A stretch of DNA of 34,095 nucleotides from Sphingomonadaceae bacterium (GTDB taxonomy: Bacteria > Pseudomonadota > Alphaproteobacteria > Sphingomonadales > Sphingomonadaceae), in the NCBI GenBank assembly GCA_947442095.1, contig CANEVG010000003.1:1-34095 (forward strand), in the 5' to 3' direction. Positions 23,956 through 31,782 of this stretch are shown here, piece after piece (the first letter of the stretch is position 1; each line of letters opens with the position of its first letter). The notes under the pieces are model-generated. The model had not been told where the DNA came from, did not search any database, and saw only the letters and a list, made by a program, of their open reading frames with translations. Both the position numbers and the translations under genes were made by a program.

Positions 23956-25302
23956 GTGTCTGCCCTGTCTCCCCTGCAGCAGAAGATCCACAGCCAGAAA
24001 ACCGACAATCCCGACATGTTCGGCTCGGTGGATTTCGACCTGGTGCCTGAACGGCTAGTCCGCGGTGATGCGGCGGCGAGCGAACTGCGCGGCCGCTGGG
24101 CAAAGGATGCGCCCCGGCTTGCCGCCAACGCCGAGCTGATCGCGCGCATGGAAGCCTACACCATGCTGGGTGATACGGTGGCCGATCCTTATGCGGCGCT
24201 GATGCCAAAGCTGGGTTTTCGCCCGCTGGTCGATGTGTTGGTCACGGCCTGTGATAAGGGACTTGAAGCAGTACCGGACGCGCCGGAAGAGTTGCACCGC
24301 TTCATCCGCGCGATGGAGGCTCGTCCGAGCTGGGTGAACATGAAGCTGGTGGAGGAAGGCGCGAAGATCCAGCGCAATGCCATGGCTCATTTCGCGCCGT
24401 GGGCTATTCGCGGCGGCTTTGTCGCCACGTTCATGAACAAGTATGCCGCGCTACCGATGGCGCTGACAGGCACGCTTTCAAACGCCACTGCCGGTCGCCG
24501 CATCAAGGAAACCGCGACGTTCTTTGGCACCAGTACGCTGCCCGGCGCACTTGAACGCTTCGGCCCTGGCTTCAAGGCGGCGGCCATGGTGCGCCTGATG
24601 CATTCGATGGTGCGCTTCAACATCCTGTCGCGTGGGCGGAACCAGACTGCGCGCTGGGATCGGGCGGTCTATGGCATTCCGATCCCGCAAGTGGACCAGA
24701 TGCCTGCCGGGCTGATCAGCGACTTCTTCCTTTCGGCCAAGGCGCTGAGCGAAGGCCGCAGCCGGTTCAACGCGGAGGAGCGTGCGCAAGTCGAACTCAG
24801 CCGCTATCGCTGCTTCTTGCTGGGCCTGCCCGAAGACCTGCTCGCCGATACCCCGCAAGGCATCGTCGACAACTGGAATGCGCGGATGCTCACGCTGCGG
24901 CGGGGCTTTGACGACACGACCTGCGGTGCGCTGCTGCGCGCAACGATGGCCGCAGACCTCGGCGATCTCAGCACACCGCAAGGCCGCTTGCGCGAAGAGT
25001 TCGAGCGGAGCTTCTCGAAGATCTACTTTCTGGAGAACTTCTGCGACGGCAAGGAATCCCGCGCGCGGGAATTCGGTGTGGCGATCGATCCGCTCGACAA
25101 GGTTCGCGCTGGGCTTGTCGGGGCACGAGTGATGGCGGGCATCAACGCCTACAAGCTGGCGCGGCGGCTGCCAGTGGTCGATTTCCTGGCTGATCAGCGA
25201 CTTGTCCACAAGCTGAAGCGCTATCTCGGCACGCTGGGGCATGCCGAGTTCACCACCGATGCCAGCACATACAAGCCTGCCACGCATAAGAATCCGGCCT
25301 GA
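23956..25302 (+). CDS. DUF2236/MpaB-family haem oxygenase-like protein (latex-clearing-protein type)
   Basis: A 448-residue protein. RRIKETATFF carries R182 and T186, and H216 in RLMHSMVR lies 30 residues further; this is the spacing of R164, T168 and H198 in the rubber oxygenase Lcp, where the histidine is the axial haem ligand. Upstream AHFAPWAIRGGFVATFM and downstream FNAEERAQVELSRYR also follow the family. No export signal is evident. Lcp cleaves polyisoprene; MpaB cleaves a prenyl chain, so an unsaturated lipid chain is a likely class of substrate, but none is shown. It starts 113 bases after the isomerase gene. Confidence 0.85.
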   Translation: MSALSPLQQKIHSQKTDNPDMFGSVDFDLVPERLVRGDAAASELRGRWAKDAPRLAANAELIARMEAYTMLGDTVADPYAALMPKLGFRPLVDVLVTACDKGLEAVPDAPEELHRFIRAMEARPSWVNMKLVEEGAKIQRNAMAHFAPWAIRGGFVATFMNKYAALPMALTGTLSNATAGRRIKETATFFGTSTLPGALERFGPGFKAAAMVRLMHSMVRFNILSRGRNQTARWDRAVYGIPIPQVDQMPAGLISDFFLSAKALSEGRSRFNAEERAQVELSRYRCFLLGLPEDLLADTPQGIVDNWNARMLTLRRGFDDTTCGALLRATMAADLGDLSTPQGRLREEFERSFSKIYFLENFCDGKESRAREFGVAIDPLDKVRAGLVGARVMAGINAYKLARRLPVVDFLADQRLVHKLKRYLGTLGHAEFTTDASTYKPATHKNPA

Positions 25303-25342
25303 TCTCGGTCGTCAGCGATCAGGCCCCGGGTCGCGGCGTGCT

Positions 25343-25720
25343 AGCCCAGCCTCGTGCTGAGCGTTACCGTAGCAATGCCCGCCGCCAGATCGAGCGGGTT
25401 CGCCCCCGCCGAATTGGTAATGTACCAGCGCACGGTGTTGGCGGCAGAGACATATCCGGTGATCTCGACCCGCAGCTTGCCGTGCTCCGTCAGCAGCGTC
25501 TTGGCGCTACTCCCGTTCCGCTCGTTATTCGCCCCTCCGGCTTCGTCATCCCTGACGCGTAGCCAAGCTGATGGCTCAACTCGGCCTCCAGAGCCCGTTC
25601 GATCAGCGCCTTCTTGAAGGCTACCCCCGCCGCCGTAATCGCCGCCGCGCTTATCGGCCCGCTAACAAAATGAGCAACCAGCCCCTTTGGCACAGACGGT
25701 AACACCGCTGGCAACACAGA
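25343..25720 (-). pseudogene. IS256-family transposase fragment joined to an unrelated C-terminal tail
   Basis: On the minus strand FKKALIERALEAELSHQLGY is the recognisable N-terminal part of IS256-type transposases. A one-base shift near 25530 is needed to continue into NNERNGSSAKTLLTEHGKLRVEI, also IS256-like. There the family sequence (PRDR...) stops, and the frame goes on as TGYVSAANTVRWYITNSAG and LDLAAGIATVTLSTRLG to a stop near 25343, which resembles the C-terminus of a phage-tail-like or surface protein. Catalytic DDE residues are missing. A decayed junction of two genes. Confidence 0.7.
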
Positions 25721-25763
25721 CGTCTTCTTCGCTTTGATCGGCAGATAAGCTCGTTCGCTTCAG

Positions 25764-26123
25764 TTATGCCTCACACACAAAATTCATGACAGGCTCCTTG
25801 AGCGAGCGGTAAACTGTGGCCTCGGACACAAAGTGGCGTTCATCGGCAAATCGCACCGCTAGTTCGCGCAGTGACAACTCGGACTGCTTTAGCGCCATGT
25901 CGATGATCTGATTATGCAATTCGGGCGCGATGCGGTTCTGCGCCCTGCTCGGTGCCGACAGCCGATCCTTCAACGCCTCGGAGCCGCCCTCAAGGTAGCG
26001 GGCGTGCCAGCGGCAAAACGTCCGGCGGGCGGTGCCGATCTGGTCGAGCGTCCGCTTGGCGGGAAGGTGCGACTGCTCGACGATCCTGATAACTACGCGT
26101 TTCTCGGATGCGGGATGCCTCAT
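25764..26123 (-). pseudogene. IS3-family orfB, N-terminal part only
   Basis: Starts MRHPASEKRVVIRIVEQSHLP and continues with RRTFCRWHARYLEGG and LSLRELAVRFADE, the helix-turn-helix region that precedes the integrase core. After VYRSLK the similarity ends and the frame closes within ten codons. The DDE catalytic domain (about 200 residues) is absent, so it cannot transpose. Confidence 0.8.
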
Positions 26124-26505
26124 TCTTCGTCGCCACCATCCGGACGAACGCTTTTTTCAGAAGGCGGTTCTCGAGCTTCAGGTCGGCCATGCATTCCTTC
26201 AAGGCGCGTGCTTCGCGGTGCAGGTCTTGCACTTCGCCGGTGGTCACCGCCCGGGCAATGTCACCTGCCAAGCGTCGCTTGCCCGCTTCCATGAACTCCT
26301 TCGACCAAGTGCAATAGAGGCTCTGGGCAATGCTTTCCTTGCGGCACAGCTTGGCCATGCTGTCCTCGCCGAGCAGGCCATCGATCGCGATGCGAATCTT
26401 GTCCTCGGCCGAGAAATGCCGCCGCGTCTGCCACCGGATGTCCTTCACCACCCGCTAGGCAGGGGCCTTCACCGGCAATTTCTTCAAAGCGTGTTGGGAC
26501 TTCAT
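26115..26505 (-). pseudogene. IS3-family orfA with premature stop and frameshift
   Basis: Encodes the helix-turn-helix DNA-binding subunit: RRHFSAEDKIRIAIDGL, then SIAQSLYCTWSKEFMEAGKRR and a leucine-zipper-like KECMADLKLENRLLKK. From the ATG at 26505 codon 17 is TAG (26455-26457). At the A-run 26151-26157 the reading frame must shift by one to reach the usual orfA ending SVRPDGGDEE and stop, so one base is probably missing there. Confidence 0.75.
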
Positions 26506-26631
26506 CTACATTCCTTCGTCACTACGTCGCAGCCCCAACACTCCTTAAATCTCAATCACAAATCTGTGCCAAAAGGCCCTGACGTAGGACGGGACAAGCC
26601 CAGCCCCGATCGCGCCTCTGCAATAGAGTGT

Positions 26632-27201
26632 TCAGTTTTTCGGCACACCGAAGCTGCCGCTAACCCTGCCACCAGCTTGGCTGCTGGATAGCCCAGCCGG
26701 TCCGGTCACACCTGCGCGCCCATCGATGTTGGATAGCCCTGTGGTCAGATCAATCACCAGCCGGCCACCATTCAGTGTGTCGGTGCCGCGCCGGAGCGCC
26801 ACGTTGCCGACCATCGTGATGATCTTGCGATTGAAATCATAAACCGCCGCATCGCCGCTGGCGCGTTCATTGCCCCGGGTAACCGTCACGCCGCCAGTCG
26901 CGTCGATTCGCTGGATCTGCAAGGACCCAGCATCGGTATAGGCCACAGTGGTACGCGCCGCGCGCATCTCCAGTTCGGCTTGCGTAATGTCCACATTGCC
27001 CGAAAGCACAACCCGGTTCTGCTTGTCCTGCAGTTCAATCCGATCTGCAGCATAGTTCACCGGAGCCTTGCTGTTGTGCCCGGCAATCGCCTGTGCCGAA
27101 AGATGCTGAGCGCCTGCGATCAGCGCGGCAGATGCGGCAAAGCCGATCGCAAACGAACGCGTGGGGCGGCTGGCGCAGAGAGTTTCGATCAATTTGGTCA
27201 T
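26632..27201 (-). CDS. lptA: LptA/OstA-type periplasmic lipid transport protein
   Basis: A 189-residue periplasmic protein with a signal peptide ending LSAQA. The OstA-like beta-jellyroll shows as YAADRIELQDKQNRVVLSGNVDITQ, then MRAARTTVAYTDAG and ASGDAAVYDFNRKIITMVGNV. LptA forms the bridge that carries lipopolysaccharide from LptC to LptD. The C-terminal tail is Gly/Ser-rich. Its ATG overlaps the lptC stop as ATGA. In alphaproteobacteria lptB usually follows; here the next DNA is IS debris. Confidence 0.9.
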   Translation of the reverse strand: MTKLIETLCASRPTRSFAIGFAASAALIAGAQHLSAQAIAGHNSKAPVNYAADRIELQDKQNRVVLSGNVDITQAELEMRAARTTVAYTDAGSLQIQRIDATGGVTVTRGNERASGDAAVYDFNRKIITMVGNVALRRGTDTLNGGRLVIDLTTGLSNIDGRAGVTGPAGLSSSQAGGRVSGSFGVPKN

Positions 27202-27842
27202 GGCATCTGCAGCTTGCCCGGTTCCATCGTGAGGCGTGCATGGCCATCAAGCATGACAGTCCGCGCATCGAGTTCTGCGACTATCCGGTCAGCCGAAAAA
27301 GTACCAGCAGGAATGCGCCCCTCGGCGCGGCCCTGGCTGACCAGACGCCGCTTGCCAATGTCGATATCCGCACCCGCCGTCACCATGCGGTAGCCATCGC
27401 TCGTCTCGAAATTGACCGGCGTAGGAACATCGACCATCTGCCGCGCGAAATCATAAATCCCGGAACCCGTGGTCAGGCTCGCCGGACCACTGCTCAGAAG
27501 AACGCGCGCGGTGATGTCGCGCATTTCGACCTCGTCCTTTGCTGCCGAATGCTGCACGGCGCTGCCCGCTGTCACCGAAAAATTGCGTCCTGCATCGTCC
27601 TGACCTCGGTACATTGCACTCACCACGCGCAACCGATCGGTCACCATGGCCACTTTGTTGCGATCCAGCAGAAAGCTGATTTCTCCGCGCGGTGAGAACG
27701 GCGCGATCACCAGCACGGCCAGCAGCGCACCGATCAACGCGGGTAAGAGCACGGCCAGCACGCGCACCATTCTGTCGTGAAATCCACCAGGCGCGGCAAA
27801 ACCCTGCCGACGACCGCGAACCCTGTCCGCCATCTGGGTCAT
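27198..27842 (-). CDS. lptC: LptC-type inner-membrane lipid transport protein
   Basis: A 214-residue protein with a single N-terminal membrane anchor (MVRVLAVLLPALIGALLAVLVIAPF, residues 25-49) and a periplasmic jellyroll containing DRLRVVSAMYRGQDDAGRNF and TGSGIYDFARQMVDVP. LptC receives lipid from the LptB2FG transporter and passes it to LptA. Gene order rnd-lptC-lptA supports the call, since sequence conservation in LptC is low. Confidence 0.88.
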   Translation of the reverse strand: MTQMADRVRGRRQGFAAPGGFHDRMVRVLAVLLPALIGALLAVLVIAPFSPRGEISFLLDRNKVAMVTDRLRVVSAMYRGQDDAGRNFSVTAGSAVQHSAAKDEVEMRDITARVLLSSGPASLTTGSGIYDFARQMVDVPTPVNFETSDGYRMVTAGADIDIGKRRLVSQGRAEGRIPAGTFSADRIVAELDARTVMLDGHARLTMEPGKLQMP

Positions 27843-27884
27843 GCAAAGGCACCAGCGGTCAAGGCGGCAATCACCGGGGTACGC

Positions 27885-28502
27885 TCACTCGTGGCTGAAA
27901 ATGTCGCGATCGGCCCAGCCGGCAATATCCAGCAGGGCCCGAGTCGGCAGGAACTCGAAACAGGCCTTGGCCATCGCAGTGCGGCCCTCGCGCGCGAGCC
28001 TCCCCTCCAGTATCGTATGCATGGCATGGAGGAAGCGCACATCCGAGGCGGCATAATCCTGCTGTGCATCACTCAGCACAGGCGCGCCCCAGTCGCTAGA
28101 TTGCTGCTGCTTGGAAATCTCCTTGCCCAGCAGTTCGCGCACCAGCTCCTTGAGGCCGTGGCGATCGGTGTACGTGCGCACCAGCTTTGAGGCGATCTTT
28201 GTGCAGAACACGGGTGCGGCCATCACGCCCAGATAGTGGTGGATCGCCGCCAGATCGAACCGCGCAAAATGGTAGAGCTTCAGCCGAGCGGGGTCTGCCA
28301 GCACGGCGCGAAGGTTTGGCGCGGCATAATCGGTTCCGGCTGCAAAGCGCACGAGATGCTCATCACCCATGCCATCGGAGATCTGCAACAGGCACAGCCG
28401 GTCACGCGTGGTGATCAGTCCCATTGTCTCGGTGTCTACAGCCACGATCCCGGGCGCGAGCGCATCAGCGGGCAGGTCTTCTTCATGCAGGTAAACGGCC
28501 AT
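27885..28502 (-). CDS. rnd: Ribonuclease D-like 3'-5' exonuclease (short form)
   Basis: A 205-residue DEDDy exonuclease that trims tRNA and other RNA 3' ends. Exo I is VAVDTETMGL (D23, E25), Exo II lies in HFARFDLAAIHH, and Exo III is DYAASDVRFLHAM with the tyrosine and last aspartate. The HRDC domains of E. coli RNase D are absent; the short form is usual in alphaproteobacteria. It lies 42 bases upstream of lptC, probably in the same transcript. Confidence 0.92.
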   Translation of the reverse strand: MAVYLHEEDLPADALAPGIVAVDTETMGLITTRDRLCLLQISDGMGDEHLVRFAAGTDYAAPNLRAVLADPARLKLYHFARFDLAAIHHYLGVMAAPVFCTKIASKLVRTYTDRHGLKELVRELLGKEISKQQQSSDWGAPVLSDAQQDYAASDVRFLHAMHTILEGRLAREGRTAMAKACFEFLPTRALLDIAGWADRDIFSHE

Positions 28503-28564
28503 GATGATCGCTTAGGCCTTCGGGCCCGCGGCGGCAAGCGCCGGAGTTGCCCGCTCTCGTCGTT

Positions 28565-29881
28565 CTATTTGCGACCCACACTGCTGTAGTACCAGCCTGA
28601 AGCCCGCACCTCCGCCGGATTGTAGACATTGCGCAGATCGACGAGCACCCGGCTTTTCATCAGTCGGCCGACTTGCTCCAGATCGATCCCGCGAAACGCA
28701 TCCCATTCGGTCACCAGCACGACCGCATCCGCGCCTGTCACGGCATCATACGCGTTTGCCGCCATGGCCACCTGAGGCATCAAGCTTTTGGCCGCCTCCA
28801 TCCCTTCCGGATCATAGGCGACGATGTCGGCGCCCGCATCAATCAGCGCCTGCACGATCGCAATCGAGGGCGCATCGCGCATATCGTCGGTATTGGGCTT
28901 GAACGTCAGGCCCAGCAGCGCGATCTTGCGCCCGCGCGGCTCACCCACCCCGGCCTCGGCCAAGGCCTCGATCACCTTGCGGCCCATGGCGCGCTTCCGG
29001 CTCTCGTTGACCAGCACCACCGCCTCGACGATGCGCACCGGACTGGCAAAATCCTCCGCCGTCTTCAACAGCGCCAATGTGTCCTTAGGGAAGCAACTTC
29101 CGCCATAGCCCGGCCCCGCGTGGAGGAACTTTGAACCGATTCGGTTATCAAGTCCGATCCCGCGCGCCACATCCTGTACATCGGCGCCAACCTTCTCGCA
29201 CAGGTCCGCCATTTCGTTGATGAACGTGATCTTGGTCGCAAGGAACGCATTCGCCGCATATTTGATCAGCTCCGAGCTGCGCCGCCCGGTGAACAGCAGC
29301 GGCGCCTTGTTCAGGAACAGCGGGCGATAGACCTCGCGCATAACGCCGCGTTCCCATTCGTCTTCCGCGCCAACCACAATCCGGTCTGGCCGCTTGAAAT
29401 CGCTGATGGCTGCGCCTTCGCGCAGGAACTCGGGATTGGAGACGACCGCGAATTGCACGCCAGTGCCGCTATCCCGGATGATCCGCTCCACTTCGTCCCC
29501 CGTGCCCACCGGCACGGTAGATTTGGTCACGATCACGGCGGGTGCGGTCAGATTGTCGGCGATTTCCTGCGCCACCGCGTAAACATAGCTAAGGTCCGCA
29601 TGGCCATCACCTCGGCGCGAAGGTGTGCCCACCGCTATGAAAATTGCCTGCGCGCCCTTGATCGAAGCTGCCAGATCCGTTGAAAACGAAAGTCGCCCGC
29701 CTCGCACGTTGGCCGAAACCAGTTCGGCCAACCCGGGCTCATAGATTGGCATGATCCCGGCGTGCAGCCGGTCGATCTTGCTCGCGTCCTTATCGACGCA
29801 TACCACATCATGGCCGAAATCGGCGAAGCAGGCACCGGAAACGAGCCCGACATATCCAGAGCCGACCATTGCAATCTTCAT
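28565..29881 (-). CDS. ugd: UDP-glucose 6-dehydrogenase
   Basis: A 438-residue NAD-dependent enzyme that oxidises UDP-glucose to UDP-glucuronate. The N-terminal GSGYVGLVSGACFADFGH binds NAD; PVGTGDEVERI and EFLREGAAISDFKRPDRIVVG follow; the catalytic cysteine is in GPGYGGSCFPKDTLALL; the C-terminal domain has KIALLGLTFKPNTDDMRDAPS. The product feeds glucuronate into exopolysaccharide and, in sphingomonads, into glucuronosyl sphingolipid. The ATG at 29881 gives the exact family N-terminus MKIAMVGSGYVG; the frame runs on to 29929 without similarity. Confidence 0.95.
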   Translation of the reverse strand: MKIAMVGSGYVGLVSGACFADFGHDVVCVDKDASKIDRLHAGIMPIYEPGLAELVSANVRGGRLSFSTDLAASIKGAQAIFIAVGTPSRRGDGHADLSYVYAVAQEIADNLTAPAVIVTKSTVPVGTGDEVERIIRDSGTGVQFAVVSNPEFLREGAAISDFKRPDRIVVGAEDEWERGVMREVYRPLFLNKAPLLFTGRRSSELIKYAANAFLATKITFINEMADLCEKVGADVQDVARGIGLDNRIGSKFLHAGPGYGGSCFPKDTLALLKTAEDFASPVRIVEAVVLVNESRKRAMGRKVIEALAEAGVGEPRGRKIALLGLTFKPNTDDMRDAPSIAIVQALIDAGADIVAYDPEGMEAAKSLMPQVAMAANAYDAVTGADAVVLVTEWDAFRGIDLEQVGRLMKSRVLVDLRNVYNPAEVRASGWYYSSVGRK

Positions 29882-29993
29882 ACCGGAATTCCGCTTTCGT
29901 GATGAATACAACCGGTGGCCAAATAGCAAGCGCTGGAGCAGCGATGCAAATAGTATTCCCGCAGTGCAGCAAAGTCGCTAGTCCCGGATTGGC

Positions 29994-30677
29994 ATGATCA
30001 GCATTCCGGAAACCTGGCGCAATGCACTCGCCCCCCCCCTGGCAAGCCCCCTCCTGCACAAGCTAGGAGAGTTCCTGAAGGCAGAGGAATTGACTGGCAG
30101 GATCATTTATCCGCCTGCGGGCACCCGCCTTGCCGCGCTTGCCCTGACACCGCTGCCTGCGGTGAAGGTCATGATCCTTGGCCAGGATCCCTACCACGGC
30201 CCCGATCAGGCGCACGGGCTGGCCTTCTCGGTTCCGCGCGGACAGCGCGTGCCGCCTAGCCTTGTCAACATATTCAAGGAGCAGGAAACCGATCTCGGTT
30301 TACCCCGCCCCGCGCATGGCCATCTCGAAAGCTGGGCGCGGCAAGGTGTGCTCCTGCTCAACACCGTCCTGACGGTGGAAGCAGGACAAGCCGCCTCGCA
30401 TCAGGGGCGCGGCTGGGAGCTTTTCACCGACGCCGCGATCAGCGCCGTGGCCGAACGGTCTGCGCCGTGCGTCTACCTGCTCTGGGGCAGCTGCGCCCGC
30501 GCCAAGGCCCCACTCATCCGCGAGGCCAGCAGCGGCCCTACTCTCGTCCTTGAAGCCCCGCATCCCAGCCCGCTCTCGGCCCACCGAGGCTTTCTTGGCT
30601 GCCGGCACTTCAGCCGCACCAACGCCTTTCTGGCGGAGCAGGGCTGTGAGGCGATTGACTGGCGGCTACCGGCCTAA
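29994..30677 (+). CDS. ung: Uracil-DNA glycosylase
   Basis: A 227-residue repair enzyme that removes uracil from DNA. The water-activating motif is ILGQDPYHGPDQAHGLAFSV (D65), the uracil pocket LLLNTVLTVEAGQAASH (N123 region) and the minor-groove loop HPSPLSAHRGF (H190). Length and motif order are those of family 1 Ung. It is divergent from ugd (112 bases between them) and overlaps the end of the corA gene by four bases. Confidence 0.96.
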   Translation: MISIPETWRNALAPPLASPLLHKLGEFLKAEELTGRIIYPPAGTRLAALALTPLPAVKVMILGQDPYHGPDQAHGLAFSVPRGQRVPPSLVNIFKEQETDLGLPRPAHGHLESWARQGVLLLNTVLTVEAGQAASHQGRGWELFTDAAISAVAERSAPCVYLLWGSCARAKAPLIREASSGPTLVLEAPHPSPLSAHRGFLGCRHFSRTNAFLAEQGCEAIDWRLPA

Positions 30678-31657
30678 AGCCAGCCGATTCGGCGGAAGCG
30701 CAACAGCAAGCCGCCACAGATCATGATGATCGCCAGCCACACCATCGGATAGCCCCAGCGCCAATGCAGTTCGGGCAGATAATCGAAGTTCATGCCGTAA
30801 ATGCCAGCAATCGCTGTAGGCACTGCCAGAATCGCAGCCCAGGCGGCCAGCTGGCGCGTGATTACGCCTTGGCGGTGCTGCTCCAGCAGGCCCGCTGTTT
30901 CCACTGTCGCGGCCAGCGTTTCCTTCAGGCTGTCCATCCGGGCCATGGCACGGCGCACGTGATCGAGCACGTCGCGGAACCAGATGCGCGCCGACGGATC
31001 GACAGTCGGCAGTTCGGCCACGACCAGCCGCTCGACCATTTCCTCCATCGGCCCGATGATCCGCTCGAACCGGCGCAGCTGGCGGCGCAGGCGGAAGATG
31101 CGGCGGATCGTCACCGGATCGGGAAACTGGTCGATGGCAGCTTCCTCGATCGCAATCGCTACTTCCTCGAACTGATCGGCAATCGGCAGATAGCCATCAA
31201 CGATGAAATCGAGCACCGCGTGGAGCACATAATCAGGCCCTTCGGCGAGATGCTCCGCATCAGCCTCCAGCGCGCGGCGCAGATCGGCATGGGCCCGCGC
31301 CGAACCCATCCGCACCGAAACGATGAAGCGCTCGCCAAGGAAGAAGGCCGTCTGGCCATAGGTGATTTCGTCTTCGCCCGGCCCCGGCATGGCGGTCCGC
31401 GCCACCACGAACAGCTGGCGCCCATAGATATCGATCTTGGGCAGCTGGCGCGGATTGAGCGCATCTTCGATCGCCAGCGGATGCAGGCTGAACTGCCGGC
31501 CGACGCGCTCCATTTCCTCGGGCGCCGGGTCACACAGGCCGATCCAGTCAAAACAGCCCGGCGGCAGCGCATCCGCCGCCACCGGCTCTCCCGTCACGGC
31601 CACGTCAGGCGAATGGACTTTCCCTTGCGTGTAGCGGCGTGCGGCGATGATCGTCAT
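30674..31657 (-). CDS. corA: CorA-family magnesium/cobalt transporter
   Basis: A 327-residue inner-membrane channel protein. The long cytoplasmic part contains HPLAIEDALNPRQLPKIDIYG, the family element linking substrate sensing to helix movement, and long helices (FEEVAIAIEEAAID, RRQLRRFERI). Two C-terminal transmembrane helices follow, with the selectivity motif YGMNF between them, and a short basic tail LRFRRIGWL. The ATG at 31657 is chosen; upstream codons to 31816 have no similarity and overlap the divergent flavoprotein gene. Confidence 0.9.
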   Translation of the reverse strand: MTIIAARRYTQGKVHSPDVAVTGEPVAADALPPGCFDWIGLCDPAPEEMERVGRQFSLHPLAIEDALNPRQLPKIDIYGRQLFVVARTAMPGPGEDEITYGQTAFFLGERFIVSVRMGSARAHADLRRALEADAEHLAEGPDYVLHAVLDFIVDGYLPIADQFEEVAIAIEEAAIDQFPDPVTIRRIFRLRRQLRRFERIIGPMEEMVERLVVAELPTVDPSARIWFRDVLDHVRRAMARMDSLKETLAATVETAGLLEQHRQGVITRQLAAWAAILAVPTAIAGIYGMNFDYLPELHWRWGYPMVWLAIIMICGGLLLRFRRIGWL

Positions 31658-31772
31658 GACTGGGCTTTTGAAGCGTCGCGGGCCGAAGTGCAATTCCCCC
31701 CCCGGCTGAACCGTCCGTTGAAACAGGCTGGCGTTCACGCCCCCTGCTGCTATCACGCTTGTCAATAACACC

Positions 31773-31778
31773 GGAGGA
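31773..31778 (+). promoter_or_regulatory. Shine-Dalgarno deciding the flavoprotein start
   Basis: GGAGGA four to five bases before ATG 31783, which excludes the in-frame TTG at 31759 that lies upstream of it. Confidence 0.8.
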
Positions 31779-31782
31779 TTTG

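Larger units (their letters stand above)
25764..26571 (-). mobile_element. Truncated IS3-family element
   Basis: Contains orfA (26505 to about 26115) and the first part of orfB (26123 to 25764) in the overlapping arrangement of IS3 elements. The right part, with the integrase core, is missing and replaced by IS256 debris. The left end may begin with TGGCACAG near 26571, but with the other end lost this cannot be confirmed. Confidence 0.75.

Noticed and set aside
28503..28564. Terminator between ugd and rnd
   Set aside because: Only short GC pairings and no T run; transcription may continue from ugd into rnd-lptC-lptA.
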